From Tulasnella sp. 424 (lineage: Eukaryota > Basidiomycota > Agaricomycetes > Cantharellales > Tulasnellaceae): a DNA stretch of 64,000 nt. The DNA is taken from positions 1 to 64,000 of the forward strand of contig WSUB01000068.1 of assembly GCA_019633425.1 (NCBI GenBank). Reading direction: 5' to 3'. Positions within the stretch are counted from its first letter, which is position 1. Each line of letters starts with the position of its first letter. The notes beneath the pieces are model-generated. The model did no database searches. It was given only the letters and a program-made list of their open reading frames with translations, and was not told the origin of the DNA. The translations under genes and the position numbers were made by a program. This document shows positions 32,504-44,667 of the stretch, in pieces.

Positions 32504-34254
32504 ATGGGCTGCACTCAATCTACAAACATGGATCCAGAGGCTCACTCTCGTAAGTCCACGGTCCAGATTAGAATGTCCGATGCATTGCCGCTGACGCGAC
32601 GGGGTGCTCTTTCATTCGCGGTGTTTTTAACAGGAAACCAGGAGATCGAGCGGCAGTTGAAGAAGGACAAGGCGGAGGCTAAGAAGCAAGTCAACATCTT
32701 GCTGCTCGGTGCTGGAGAGTCTGGCAAGGTGAGCGGCTAATTTCACCCATTGCAATGCCGCCTGCCAGCATGCCTCGCGCCGACCTTGAACACCCAACCG
32801 CTGACACACCGTTGTCTGGAATGGGATGTAGTCGACCGTCCTCAAGCAGATGAAGCTGATGTACGATGGCGAATACACCGACCAAGAGCGACTCGCGTAC
32901 AAGGAAATCATATTTGCCAACGTTGTCCAATGCATGTCCGTTGTCCTCCAGTCCCTCGACACGCTCGGCCTCGCCATTCAACCCGCGAACGAGTCCTCCG
33001 CTGAAGTTGTTACGAACACGGACCAGTCGTTCTTGGAGCAGGAGTATCTTTCCGCGCCGTTGTCGGAAGCGTTGCTCAAGCTGTGGAGGGATCCCGCCGT
33101 TGTCCTTGCTGTACGGAGAAGCAAGGAGTTCCAGTTGAATGATTCGGCTACATAGTGAGTAGTCTTCCTCTTCCAAGACGCTTTGTCTCCACTTCGGAGG
33201 TGCACGTGGGGTTGTCCCGATAACGACGTCAAGATCTCTCGGCATCTATAGTCGTCCTCACTCTATTCATTCCTGCCGAACTTATTCATTTCCCTTTCTT
33301 CCTATTCAGTTTCTTCGACGCTGTCGAGCGGTTCTCTTCGCCTGGATACATGCCCACAAACCAGGTAAATGCCCCACCCGCACTCCAATCCACTCCACTA
33401 GCCGTTCTAATTTTAACCCCTTGCCCCTTCTAGGACATCCTCCGAAGCAGAGTCAAAACGACCGGCATCACCGAAACGACGTTCCACGTTCAAGGACTTG
33501 ATTATCGGGTGATGGACGTCGGAGGGCAACGATCAGAACGACGAAAATGGATCCATTGCTTCGAGAACGTCACGGCGTTGATTTTCATCGTCAGTTTGAG
33601 CGAGTACGATCAGGTGCTGTATGAGGATGAGACAGTGGTGAGTCGCAGTTTCGAGGTGGACTTTGTGGATATGTTTAGGGCGTTTGGGGCTGATGGAGAG
33701 TGATTCGTCTTGTGCCCGTTCTTTTTTTTACGAATTTAGAACCGAATGGCTGAAGCATTGACGTTGTTCGACGCCGTTGCGAACTCCCGGTGGTTTACCA
33801 AGTCATCTATCGTAAGTCTTTACTATCGAGCCTCTTTTGCACCTTTCGGTCGTATTCACACCCCCTGGTGTCCCCCCTTGTTCCTGCTAGATCCTCTTCC
33901 TAAACAAAATCGACCTCTTACAAGAAAAAATGCGAACTCGAGCCACACCGATTCGAGAGATTTTCGAAGATTACACGGGACCCGACGACGGATCTGACGC
34001 CGACTTCAATCACGCTTGCGAATATTTCAGGAGGTTGTTCTTGGCGAGGAATCAGAACAATCATAAGAGGTTGATCACGCACTTGACTTGTGCTACGGAT
34101 ACGAACCAGATTAAAGGTGCGTCGTTCTTCTTATTTGCTTTGGTTGCTGAGAACGTATTCGGGTGCTAACCCCGGCTCCCCTTCGACAGTTGTGATCCAG
34201 ACCGTCAACGAGCACATCTTGAAGACTCAGCTCGAAGAGGTTGGATTTGTCTAA
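32504..34254 (+). CDS. Heterotrimeric G protein alpha subunit
   Basis: Eight exons (32504-32549, 32634-32728, 32832-33154, 33310-33364, 33434-33637, 33740-33811, 33891-34116, 34190-34254) total 1086 nt, or 361 residues. MGCTQS gives an N-myristoylation/palmitoylation site (G2, C3). GTP-binding motifs are all present: GAGESGKST (P-loop), RSRVKTTG (switch I, with the catalytic Arg), [12 protein letters not shown] (switch II with Gln), NKID, and TCATDT. Switch II is preceded by YRVMDVGG rather than the common (F)DVGG context. The C-terminus EEVGFV has no cysteine at position -4, so it is not of the pertussis-toxin-sensitive type. It couples a seven-transmembrane receptor to downstream signalling at the plasma membrane. 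Which of the several basidiomycete G-alpha groups it belongs to was not resolved. Confidence 0.95.
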
Positions 34255-35063
34255 AAAAACAAACACCGATGTTTTCCATCGCCTCCCCACTCACCGCATA
34301 CTATTCGCTTTCCCGTCTGTCGTTCTGTTCTCCTCGCCCTGAAACGTATGGGCACTCTTTTTGTTTGATTGATCTCCAACCTACCTTTTTTTCCTCATGC
34401 TGCTCTGGGACTCGGTACTCTCGTCTTGTCTATTTGGATCTTGTCTAGCTTGTCTCTTCATTTTTCTTTTGTTTCCCCCCCCCCCCCGTCTCGTTGTTGC
34501 TTCTCGCCTTGCTTATGTGAATATGTCTATATGGGTTCTGTTCGGGATCGGAGGATCTTACATAATGATAATTAAATGTGCTATTTCTAGATAGTTCGCG
34601 CACAGCAGCCGATAGTGTGATTCCCGGGAGTCGGAAGCCATGCTCAATCTACAAGCCGGAAATCGCTAGCCTTGGGCTTGACTAAGAATATTTGAGTCTA
34701 CGAAACCGGAACGAAATTCACAATAGAAGGATTTCAGATCGTCGCTTATAAGCATATTAATGTGGTACAGGTCAGTGTCAGAATATCGTCCGATTTGGTC
34801 AAAAAGAGACCAGAAGGACAGACCCTGGTCGTCAGTGGCAGCGCTGAGTGCCGAGCAATTCCATTTTGACCGTAAACCCGACACTGCCACCGTTACCGCA
34901 GCGTAACGATCAAGGGAGATCACAAGTTTCCAAACCATCAACCACGGGACCCATGATTTGATCCCGTTCTTGGACGTACCCGCACACGAAGGTCGAGTAC
35001 TTTTCGTTTGGAGCCGATTCGTCACCCCCAACCTTCAGGCTCGCCAAGAACGTCTACACCTCA
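34255..35063. other. Intergenic region downstream of G-alpha
   Basis: T/C-rich 3' flank with a C-homopolymer of about 13-15 bases near 34478-34490. No gene recognised. Confidence 0.5.
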
Positions 35064-37800
35064 GGTTGAGCTTCCCATAGAGCCAAATATGTCTTGGCGT
35101 CAACAATGTGCGATGCGTACGAAGTCGCAGACTGACTACTATCCGACCACCTATCCCCCTCACAGAACCCAAGCTCTTCAGAGGTTCTTTCTACCGCACA
35201 CGGCTCAAGTTCGTCTGTAGAGCTCATGAACACTTCTCCTCCCTCTCTCGAAAGCTCTCCCGACGCAGTTGAAAGCGCGGCACGCAGAGAGCACGGAAAG
35301 AGGGTAGTCACACGGCCCGTGTGGAAAGTAGAAGCTGAAGAGAAGAGATTGGATGCTACGAAAGGCAAGGAGGCCGAAAGGATGCAGTGAAAGAATGTAG
35401 AGGCCAGCTTGGAAGCAAGCAAGCAGTAGTCAGTCCAACTAGATTTATAGACTATCTAGATATATTTTGACCCCCAGTTCACATCGCACTGTCCGAGAGC
35501 CGGGATTATTCCACTCAGACGGGGAGACTTACGCCGGGTTTATCGGCCACATCTCGCTGGTCTTTCTCATTGGCTGGATAACGTGCCAAGCAGTCGCGAG
35601 ATACAGACATTTATTATTTTTAATTAAGTATGTACGCAGACATGAAACATTCGGTCATTCCGGAAAGTGTTTATCACCAACCAAGTCTGGGCTACCCAGA
35701 TGAGAGCGTTCCCTAACCCCAGCGGTGTTCCACTCCTCCGCTCCCATCAAAGTACCTTTCACCTTTAACACCAATAGCTTCGACAGCAGCCTGGATACTC
35801 TCGACGTCTTCGTCGCTCAACCTGGCGTTACATCCAGCAAAGTTCTCCTGGATTCGATGGACCTTGCTGGATCCAGGAATTGGGACGATGTGAGGTCCAA
35901 GACTCGAAACCCAAGCCAAGGAAAGCTGAGCGGTGGTGAGGCCTTTCTTGTCTGCGACGGCGGTAAGGGCATCGACGACCTGTTGATTGTGCGCCAGAGC
36001 CTGTATGTGGACGTGTAAGCGGTCGAGGTCGATAAAAGCCGCAGGTATCACAAACAACGTACCTCGTCTTGGAAGCGAGCGTGCAGGGGTCGAATGTCGC
36101 CGGATGGGAGGTCTTCCTTTTTCAGCTGACCGGTAAGAAACCCGCCACCCAGGGGACTATAGGATCCCAAATGTGAGCCAGGACAAAAGAAATAGTGGAT
36201 CTTTTTTGGACTTACGAATAAGCCGCAATTGGGATCTTGAGGTCAGCACAAGTTGCGATGACCTTCTTGGTTTCTTCTTCATACGACCAAGGAGACACTT
36301 CAATCTCGACTGCAGCAATAGGAGCGACCTATCGCAACAAACTCCGCGTCAGTCAATATGGCCCCGACTAATTACTGTAAACGGATGGGTACATACCGCA
36401 GCTGCTTTCTTCAAACTCTCCGCAGAGATCTCCGAGACGCCGATATGATCGAATTTACCCTCTTTTACTAGGCCCTTCAAAGTCTCCATAGTCTGTTCAA
36501 TTGGAATATTACGGTCCACACGAGCGCACTCAAAGAGATCGAGTCTCTTCTTTCCGTCTAGAGCCTTGTTGATAGCATCGACGCTGCGCCGGAGGTTTTC
36601 GGGGCTAGCGTCGAAAGTAAGCATCGTTGGTCCTGAAGTGCCTCCCTAAAGGCAACGAAGAGAAGGTAAGAAACCCGACAGTCCTATCAGTTAACTGCCG
36701 CGATACCGACCTTGACAGATAGGAAAGTCCGATTCGCAAGCTCCGGGTACTTGGTGAAGAATCGAGCAAGTAATTCAAGGTTAGCTGTGAAATTTGGCGG
36801 AAAGCCATAAAATTCTGAAGAGTTGATAAAAAGCTTTTGGTCGGCAGGGACTAAGTCGATGGCGGCTTTGATTGCGGCAAACGCTTGCTCGTCAGGAACG
36901 GGGTTGGGCGTCGCGGCTGAAAGGACAAAAGAGAAAGGAGGGGGAAACACGATTAGAAATCTGGCTATAATGCCTACTGAGGTCAGCTCAGGAGGCTAAG
37001 ATGGGAGATACGCACTCAAAAACATCAAACCCAATCCAAACTTGCTAATCTTGACGTTGGAGGCGGAGCCGCCGAGCATTGTGCTCAGCGATTCACTAGC
37101 AGCTGTAGATGCGGACATAACAGTGAATAGAGGAGGAGAAATATCAGTGAGAACTGATTGAGTGGTGGGCAGATGGGTTAGACGGGATGTTACAAGTTGA
37201 CGGGGCTAGCATGCCGCCCAAGTGGTGGGTTTTTATACCCACAAACCTCCGCACAACCTTATACGAACCTTTTACGATACAAAATGCTTAAAAATCCAGA
37301 GAAAGAGGGTATTTCTGCCTTGTTTGGTAGTCCAAGCGTGGCCCTCCCTTCGCCTCCACCAACCTCATCATAACCAATGCTGCCGGGAACCACGTAGACC
37401 CACGCCACGGCAGGAATGGTTATGAGTCGGGCGCCGCGTCTCAGAGAGTGGGGGGCCGTCTCCCGTGTGCAGACAACTTGAGGGGGGTGGAGGTTTGTTG
37501 TCTTTACGTTTCTTGGATTTGTCATAGGCCTAAACGTATGCCACTGCGACGCCTCGAGTGGGCAAAGGGGATTGCTGTGGCAGGTCTTCTAAACCTCGAA
37601 GACCTTGGCACGAATCTGAAGATTGAATACTGTCATCTGCATGGGGGTGTCAGATTGCGAAGACTAATCTACATACGGAAGAAATTGGGAACTAAGTCTA
37701 TTATCACCTTGCCGCAACATAGAGCTTCTTCAACGTGCAATAGGTTGAAGCCTAAACTTTCGCAGTCAATCCCACCGATGCTCTTGTTGCTTACTTAGAT
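35064..37800. repeat. AKR segmental duplication, unit 1
   Basis: Contains reductase gene 1 with both flanks. Unit 2 begins at 38191 with the same GGTTGAGCTTCCCAT block. The upstream flank (the stretch reading GATCGAATAC/GATTGAATAC..CATCTGCATGGGGGTGT) is also shared, at 37620-37650 and 40747-40776. Confidence 0.75.
35713..37118 (-). CDS. Aldo/keto reductase, pyridoxal reductase type, copy 1
   Basis: Six exons starting at ATG 37118 (first exon to 37016) and ending at 35713. Splicing gives KFGLGLMFL-TATPNPVPDEQAF, then NSSEFYGFPPN (the active-site Tyr lies in EFYG), LSVKGGTSGP, DLFECARVD, EGKFDHIGVSEISAESL, APIAAVEIEVSPWS, PIAAYSPLGGGFLTG and VPIPGSSKVHRIQENFAG (NADPH-binding). This is the family of fission-yeast Plr1, which reduces pyridoxal to pyridoxine with NADPH. 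Here the usual PLGRGFLTG reads PLGGGFLTG; the paralog keeps Arg. The protein is expected to be cytosolic. Substrate is inferred from family only. Confidence 0.87.
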
Positions 37801-38062
37801 CGAGATAACTCCAACTTTCATGTTAGCATCTTCCACGGCAGTTTTGATAGTCTCAATCTCTTCATCCGTAAATGCGACCTTACCGTCGGCGAAATTCTCC
37901 TCCATCCGGTGGACTTTACTCGAACCTGGATAGGAATGATATAGGACACGAGAGAAGGCAACCATGCAAAGAAGAGCTGAGCAATGGTGATTCCTTTCTC
38001 CTGGGCGCTAGAAGAGAGGACGTCAACAATCTTTGCTTATACGCTATCGCCTGGAAGGTGAG
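37795..38062 (-). pseudogene. Decayed C-terminal piece of a third aldo/keto reductase
   Basis: On the minus strand the peptides IVDVLSSSAQEKGITIAQLF and, in another frame, GSSKVHRMEENFADGKVAFT are readable, followed by DEEIETIKTAVEDANMKV and a stop at 37795. They align with the C-terminal part of the two intact reductases (VVDALTAVADKKGLTTAQL, GSSKVHRIQENFAG) but are much more diverged and frameshifted. The first two-thirds of the gene is absent. It lies exactly between the two duplicated units. Confidence 0.8.
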
Positions 38063-38190
38063 GGAGAACAGCCAAGAATGCTGTCACAGGAGGTGCGTGG
38101 GGTGTCTAGAGGGGAATGGGAGCCACAGAAACGGACATCATTTTGTAATCGAGTGCAAGGAATGCGTATGTCGCCTCGGACAAATCTTCG

Positions 38191-40925
38191 GGTTGAGCTT
38201 CCCATGGAGCCAAATGCGTCTTGGCGTCGGCGACGTACGATGCGTACAAAGTCGCAGAGCGACTGCTATCCGAACACCTGTCCACCTCACACCTCACATA
38301 ACCCTAAGATCTTCGGAGTTTCTTCCTACCGCATGCATACGACTCGAGTTCGTCTGTAGAGCCAATGAACCTTTCCCCTTCCTCTCTCGGAAGCTCTCCC
38401 GACGCAGTTGAAAGAGCAGCGCGCGGAGAGGAGGGAAAGAGGATAGTCACATGACATGTATGGAAAGCTGTAGAGGCTGACGAGAAGAGATTGGGCGCTA
38501 CTAAAGGCAAGGAAGCCGAAAGGATGCAGTGAAAGAATGCAGAGGCCAGCTTGGAAGCAAGCAAGCAGTAGTCAGAGTAACAAGACTTATAGACTATCTA
38601 GATACATGTCAATCCCTGAGGTTATATCGCATCGTATGGTCCGGAAGCCGGGATCTACCACATAGCCGAACGACGGCGACATTCTACCCAGACGATGAGA
38701 CCTACGGGTTTATCGATCGCATCCCGCTTGTCTTTCTTCTTGGCTTGGGAACATGTCAACCAGGGTGAGATACAGACATTTCTTATTTTCAATCGAGTAT
38801 GTACGTAGACCTAAAACAGTTGGTCCTTGTGGAAAGCGTTTTATCATCAACCAAGTCTTCGCTACCCAGGTGAGAGCATTCCCTAACCCCAGCGGTGTTC
38901 CTGTTCTCTGCTCAGATCGAAGTATCTTCCACCTTTAACACCAATGTCTTCGACAGCAGCGTTGATACTCTCCAACTCTTCTTCGCTCAACTTGATGTTA
39001 CATCCAGCAAAGTTCTCCTGGACTCGATGGACCTTGCTGGATCCAGGAATCGGAACGATGTGAAGTCCGAGACTGGAAACCCAAGCCAGGGAAAGCTGAG
39101 CGGTGGTGAGGCCTTTCTTCTCTGCGATGGCGGCAAGGGCATCGACGATCTGTTGATTGTGCACCACGTTCTGTATATGAAGGCGTAAGCGGTTGAGGTC
39201 AATAAAAGCTGCGCGTATTGCAATCAACGTGCCTCGTCTTTCCAGCGGGCGTGCCGAAAGCGAATGTCACCGGGTGGGAGGTCTGCCTTTTTCAGTTGAC
39301 CGGTAAGAAAACCGCGACCCAGAGGTCTATAAAATCCCAAATGTGAGTCAGAGCAAACACATAGTAGTGGATCTTTTGGACTTACGAGTAGGCAGCAATG
39401 GGGATCTTGAGGTCAGCACAAGTTGCGATGACCTTCTTGGTTTCTTCTTCGTACGACCAAGGAGACACTTCAATTTCGACTGCAGCAATAGGAGCGACCT
39501 ATTACAGCAGAACCACATGTACTCGGCGTCAGTCGGTATGGCTCCGTCCAATCGTCCTAACGGATGGCTACATACCGCGGCTGCTTTCTTCAAACTCTCC
39601 GCAGAGATCTCCGAGACGCCGATATGATCGAATTTACCCTCTTTTACTAGGTCCTTCAAGGTCTCCATAGCTTGTTCGATTGGAATGTTAGGGTCCACAC
39701 GAGCGCACTCAAAGAGATCGAGTCTCTTCTTCCCGTCTAGAGCCTTGTTGATACCATCAACGCTGCGCTGGAGGTTCTCGGGGCTAGCGTCGAAGGTAAG
39801 CATCGTTTGTCCTGAAGTGCCTCGAGCTCCCTAAGGAAATGAAGAGAAGGTAGGAAACCCGGTAGTCCTACCAGTTAACTGCCGTGATACCGACCTTGAC
39901 AGATAGGAAAGTCCGATCCGCAAGCTCCGGGTACTTGGTGAAGAATCGAGCAAGTAATTCAAGGTTAGCTGTGGGGTTTGGCGGAAAGCCATAAAATTCT
40001 GAAGAGTTGATAAAAAGCTTTTGGTCGGCAGGGACTAAGTCGATGGCAGCTTTGATTGCGGCAAACGCTTGCTCGTCAGGAACGGGGTTGGGCGTCGCGG
40101 CTGAAATGACAAAAGGGAAAAGAGGGGGAAACAGAATTAGCAATTAGGCTCTAATGGCTACTGAGGTCAGCTCAGGAGGCTAAGATGAGAGATACGCACT
40201 CAGCAGCATCAAACCCAATCCAAACTTGCTAATCTTGACGTTGGAGGTGGAGCCGCCGAGCATTGTGCTCAGCGATTCACTAGCAGCTGTAGATGCGGAC
40301 ATAATAGTGAGTCGAGGAGGAGAAATTCCAGCGAAAACCGATCGAGTGGTGGCAGATGGGTTATTAGACAGGGTGTTACAGGCTGACGAGGCTAGTATGC
40401 TGCCCAGGTGGCGAGTTTTTATACCCATAAACCTCCACACAACCTCTATTATTCCCTCCACCTCATTTTACGATTCAAAATTCGTGTTTTTGCCTTCTTT
40501 GGTAGTCCAAGCGTGACCCTCCCCCCTTCCTCCACCACCCTCATCCTAACCAATGCTTCCGGAAGCCACGTAGACCCGTGTCCCAGCAGGTACAATTGTG
40601 AGTCGGGCGCCGCATCTTGGAGAGTCTCGGGGGCCGTTTCCTGGATTTGTCACTGGCCTGACGTATGCCGCTGCGGCCCAACTGGGCAGAAGGGACTGCT
40701 GCGGCAGGCTTTCAACCAAACCGAGACAGCCTAGGCACGGGTCCGAAGATCGAATACTTCCATCTGCATGGGGGTGTTGCATTGCAAGGACTAATCTACA
40801 CACGGAATAAGATGGGAACTAAGTCTATTATCACCTTGCCACGCCTTACAACTTCTTTGACGTGCAATAGGTTGAGGCCCAAACTTCCGCAGTCAATCCC
40901 ACTAATGCTCCTGTTACAATAATCG
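38191..40925. repeat. AKR segmental duplication, unit 2
   Basis: Second copy of the reductase unit. The offset to unit 1 is about 3.13-3.18 kb along its length, showing small indels. Exons are more similar than the flanks. Confidence 0.75.
38883..40302 (-). CDS. Aldo/keto reductase, pyridoxal reductase type, copy 2
   Basis: Same six-exon structure as copy 1, from ATG 40302 to the stop at 38883. Motifs: MSASTAASESLSTMLGGS at the start, TPNPVPDEQAFAAIKAAIDL, NSSEFYGFPPN, DLFECARVDPNIPIEQAME, GKFDHIGVSEISAESL, PLGRGFLTG and VPIPGSSKVHRVQENFAG. Unlike copy 1 it keeps the family-typical Arg in PLGRGFLTG. Differences include the junction segment before HNQQIVDAL (NVV in place of EAL/ALA) and the C-terminal tail (DLSREQEHRWG). 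No frame break is visible. Likely the same reaction as copy 1; the division of labour is unknown. Confidence 0.87.
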
Positions 40926-43900
40926 ACAACTCGAAGTGCGCGACTGTCGACAAGCTGGAAGCGTTTTGATATCGGATAGACGGAAGTGTAAACACTCCAA
41001 ATCCTGCGGGCCAGCCGATCCCGTTTTCCAAGTCAGGTCCTGTTACTCGGCTCGACCATAGATACGTAGCCTCAGCATCCACGGAAAGGCTTTAGAAGCT
41101 GCTGATGCTCTAAGAGTGAATATCTGGGGTGACACAAGCGTAGGAGAAGCTCTCCAGCACAGGCCAGCGTCTTCGCCGCGACAACGAGCGAAGGTGTATT
41201 AAATTCGACTGGGCGGGCAAGTATTTCAAAGAGAGTCGCATGTACAAACCATATGCCCCCTACCGTCGTTGGGTTGCTCGCCAAACCTCATCCACGTCTG
41301 GGTATTTTCGAGTCCCCGCTAATCCACCTCCCACGGGTGGTATGAGACTTCAGAGCGGCCAACCGGGGGCTTTCGAGACCGATATCGCACGCTTCAAGGC
41401 TCGACTCTCGAGCCCTTAGTCGATAACCGCTCCGCAAGTGGATTTTTAGAACAATCGAGCGCGCCGAGACGCTCGCCCTTCGCCCCATGTAATCAATACA
41501 GGAACTTTAGAATGCCAATCATATTTAGGTAGCATGAGAATGAGAATGTAACATCGCTCGCCCGGGTCGTTGGTTGCGTCAGCCCAGCCAGCTAACCTGA
41601 TAAGCCAACGAAAACTCGTAGATGCCGCCAAGATTTGCGTGGTTCGTCCATTCAACGCACCAAAAGACCTACCGGAACTTTTTTGCCCATTAAGGGTATA
41701 ATTGTTCTCTCTCAGGAAATATGGAATACACCCTCAGAACGCGGTTCGGTTGGTCTCAATCATCAAAAAGACGGAACCTGACGTGTCGTGAGCTCTTTCA
41801 TTTGTTCCAACAATCATTTTTACTGCAAATGGATGCCCAGACGAAGGAAGCTCTTTAAAACAGTGGTGACGGCTGGAAACCCGGGTCACCATACGATGAT
41901 ATGGTGGCGCGTGAGTAGACGACTCCAAAACTTGGTGAGGGATCAATCTGAGGAAATTATCGGAAACAAAAAGACGGATCAGTAGAGGAACGGCTAGAGG
42001 TAGACGTAAATAAAGTGAGAGAAGGAAAATCTTGAGGACTCACCAAAATATCGATGGAAGTGCATCTAATCTGTATCGGAATAGGAATATGTAGGAAACG
42101 GGAGTAAGCGGGTAATGCAGGGCATGGATAATCATGGATAGCTGGGGCGGAAACTAGTGGGCGCGGCGGTGGCTGAGGCCAAGAGGTATGAGATAATTTT
42201 ACGCAGCCCTTTAGCGCTAGCATTCTTACCTTCTGCGGCTTCAATTCGGTGAGAAATCATTGGCCACCTCTTTGTGGCACCATGCTAACTGTGGCTTTGC
42301 AATGTACAATGGGAGGCTTCGGTTTCGGATCGACTCCATTAGTTGTGGGGGTTGGAACGAGAACTGGGGGTGGGGCGACGTTTGGGTAGGGAGGTGGCGG
42401 AACTTGGGAAAGACTAGTTTGAGGGCCGACGAATGGGAGTCCTCTCATGTTCGGAAGTGTCATTGGGGCAAAGAAAAAGAAAAAAGGACTGAGCTGTTGG
42501 GAGTTTGGGACGGGAGGTTCTTGACGATCGGCGCCCCCCCTCCCTTCGAGCCACTGATGCTTTTATAATGTATGCATACCGTGATCGCCGCAAAAAATAC
42601 GATTTAATATTATAAATCGGGCAACAGTGTCCTCTAGCCGCAGTTAAAGCCACGTCGAGCGGTATCCAAACCCCCTGCGCGTTTGAAGAGGGTCAATAGA
42701 CGCACAGTACCCTATTACTGCAAATTCCACAAAGCGATAAGGTGTGTCATCATGTGGCTGTGTGGGGTGCTACTATGGCCTCGGCGGGCCGATCACTGTG
42801 TGTCCCTGGTGGACGGGAAACCTCCGCGTTAGGATCCGCAAACACGTCGACAATATCGGCAACCCTAGCAGAGAGAAAAGACTGTGAACGTCAAAGCACC
42901 CGTACGTTGCGTTCCTGTTCTCGAATTCGGGGTTAGGGAGGTTCTGCAACTACGGACGACCGAACGTCTTCATGGCCCGGAATTCCCCGGCGGAACACCT
43001 TTACCCTCGGGATCGTTCAGCCGGAGACACTATTTGGTACTGAACGGTGTGAGATAGGATAGGTCGGGACCAGATGCGAGGGTTGTCGAAAGAAGTGGTG
43101 AAGAAGGACCCCTGTCACTGGTAATAATAGTAAGCACGTTTATAACATAAATATTGGCCACGCGTTACCCATAACCCCCTTAGGGAAGTAAGCAATATGT
43201 AACGATATAAAATCCACAAAAATAGTCACAGCACAAGTAATGACCGAGAAAGTGGACTTTCAGATTTTTCTGTACACAGTCCCACACCTCCGCCTGAGAT
43301 GTATCGTCCTAGTGTCCTTGTAAAAGACAACACGAGACGGACCATGTATCGCGTGACTCGTAACACAAGCAATTAATCGCAAGGTGCACCATTGCACGCT
43401 CCGTGGGGGTTTGTGTGATGAGATAACTGAAATTTTTTTGGGATGTAGGAGAGCTCTAAAAAAGGGGGGGTGATAAGGCCCACAGTCACCTTCGATCCCA
43501 AATAATAAGCACCAACCAGTGGCCTACCCCCAGCAGACATAAGAACCGTAGAGGAAGGCTAGTCGCCAGCACCAAATAGTACAAACCGGCCCGACGACGA
43601 CACTCCTGGTTGGATAGGACTCTGTCACCGAACTGGCGAAACCGTTTATTTTGTCTTAGTCGGCAGCAGCAAATAATCCAAATGGTGGTGGGTGGACATG
43701 CATGACGGGTAGTCGCCAGCAAAGAATAATACTTTCCCTTAGGTCGTCCGTGTAGGATAATACCGCAGCCCCTCCCAAAAGGATAAGGTCCCTGTTCTTC
43801 CAAGACACTGATAGGCACCATCCTGTATACTTTGGGGCCAAATTTGGCCGCGTGTCCCGAAAAGTATAATCTTTTGTCGAATTTCGAGGTGCTCATCATT

Positions 43901-44660
43901 AAGTATTAGTAGTGGCAGGGGTCCTGATGTAGAGAATAGACGCTGGAAGGGCGTCCTTAAACCTCGAAGATCCCCCAGAATCAATTGCTTCCTTCAGAAC
44001 CCTTGCTGTGGATGGTCTTGCCACTTGGTAACCCGCCGTACCCGAGCCCCGGAGGACTACTGTACCTGAGACTGTAATCAAGGCAATGGGCGACAATTTG
44101 ATGGCAGGCCGCTTGACAGAGAAGATTTGCGATTTTGTTCCACGGATACATGCCGTAACTTCGATTTTCGGGTAACCGTCCAAAATAAATGCACAGCCCG
44201 GAAACGACATGACGACATGAGGCCACCACCACAAGCTCAGGGGTAATGAAAGACTTTAAGGCGGGGATTACGTTGTGGTTCGGGGGGAAGAGCCAACTGA
44301 GCCAAACCCTGGCCGAACAATGCCGCGGCCCGTCGACCGCATTACTGGAAAGGGTAACAACACTGACGGCAGAGCGAGACATGCCACTTATTCTCCTTTC
44401 GAGTTACTGCTCCTGCGGTTTTGCATATGCACCTATTGCCAGAATGAGTGATTCTCGGGGCGTAACTTTAGGAGTCCATATGGATATTTGAGACATGGTT
44501 CATGCGGACTTAGAAGAAAATGCCCCCGATTCATTAGGCAAATCATCCAGGTTGGAGGATCTGATAACCGGGTGAGCCACATGGATTCAGGTTTCGCGGT
44601 TGATGGCACAGGTTGCCCAATTCTCGCAGTTCCTTGTCAACCACAGCCACCGGCACGGGC
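40926..44660. other. Gene-poor region, no intact gene seen
   Basis: Nearly 4 kb in which no spliced gene could be built. A minus-strand proline-rich open frame at 42257-42463 (PPPPYPNVAPPPVLVP) looks coding-like but is isolated. The frames at 43486-43899 and 43981-44382 have no recognisable motif. A hairpin CGATTTA-ATATTA-TAAATCG lies at 42600-42619. A G-run lies at about 43463-43469. The region probably holds degraded sequence, like the pseudogene that follows. Confidence 0.5.
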
Positions 44661-44667
44661 AATACCG

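Noticed and set aside
42257..42463. Proline-rich minus-strand frame
   Set aside because: Coding-like composition but isolated, without start context or neighbouring exons.
43486..44382. Overlapping minus-strand open frames in the gene-poor region
   Set aside because: No motif, no consistent splice chain, several frames overlapping; likely chance or heavily decayed sequence.
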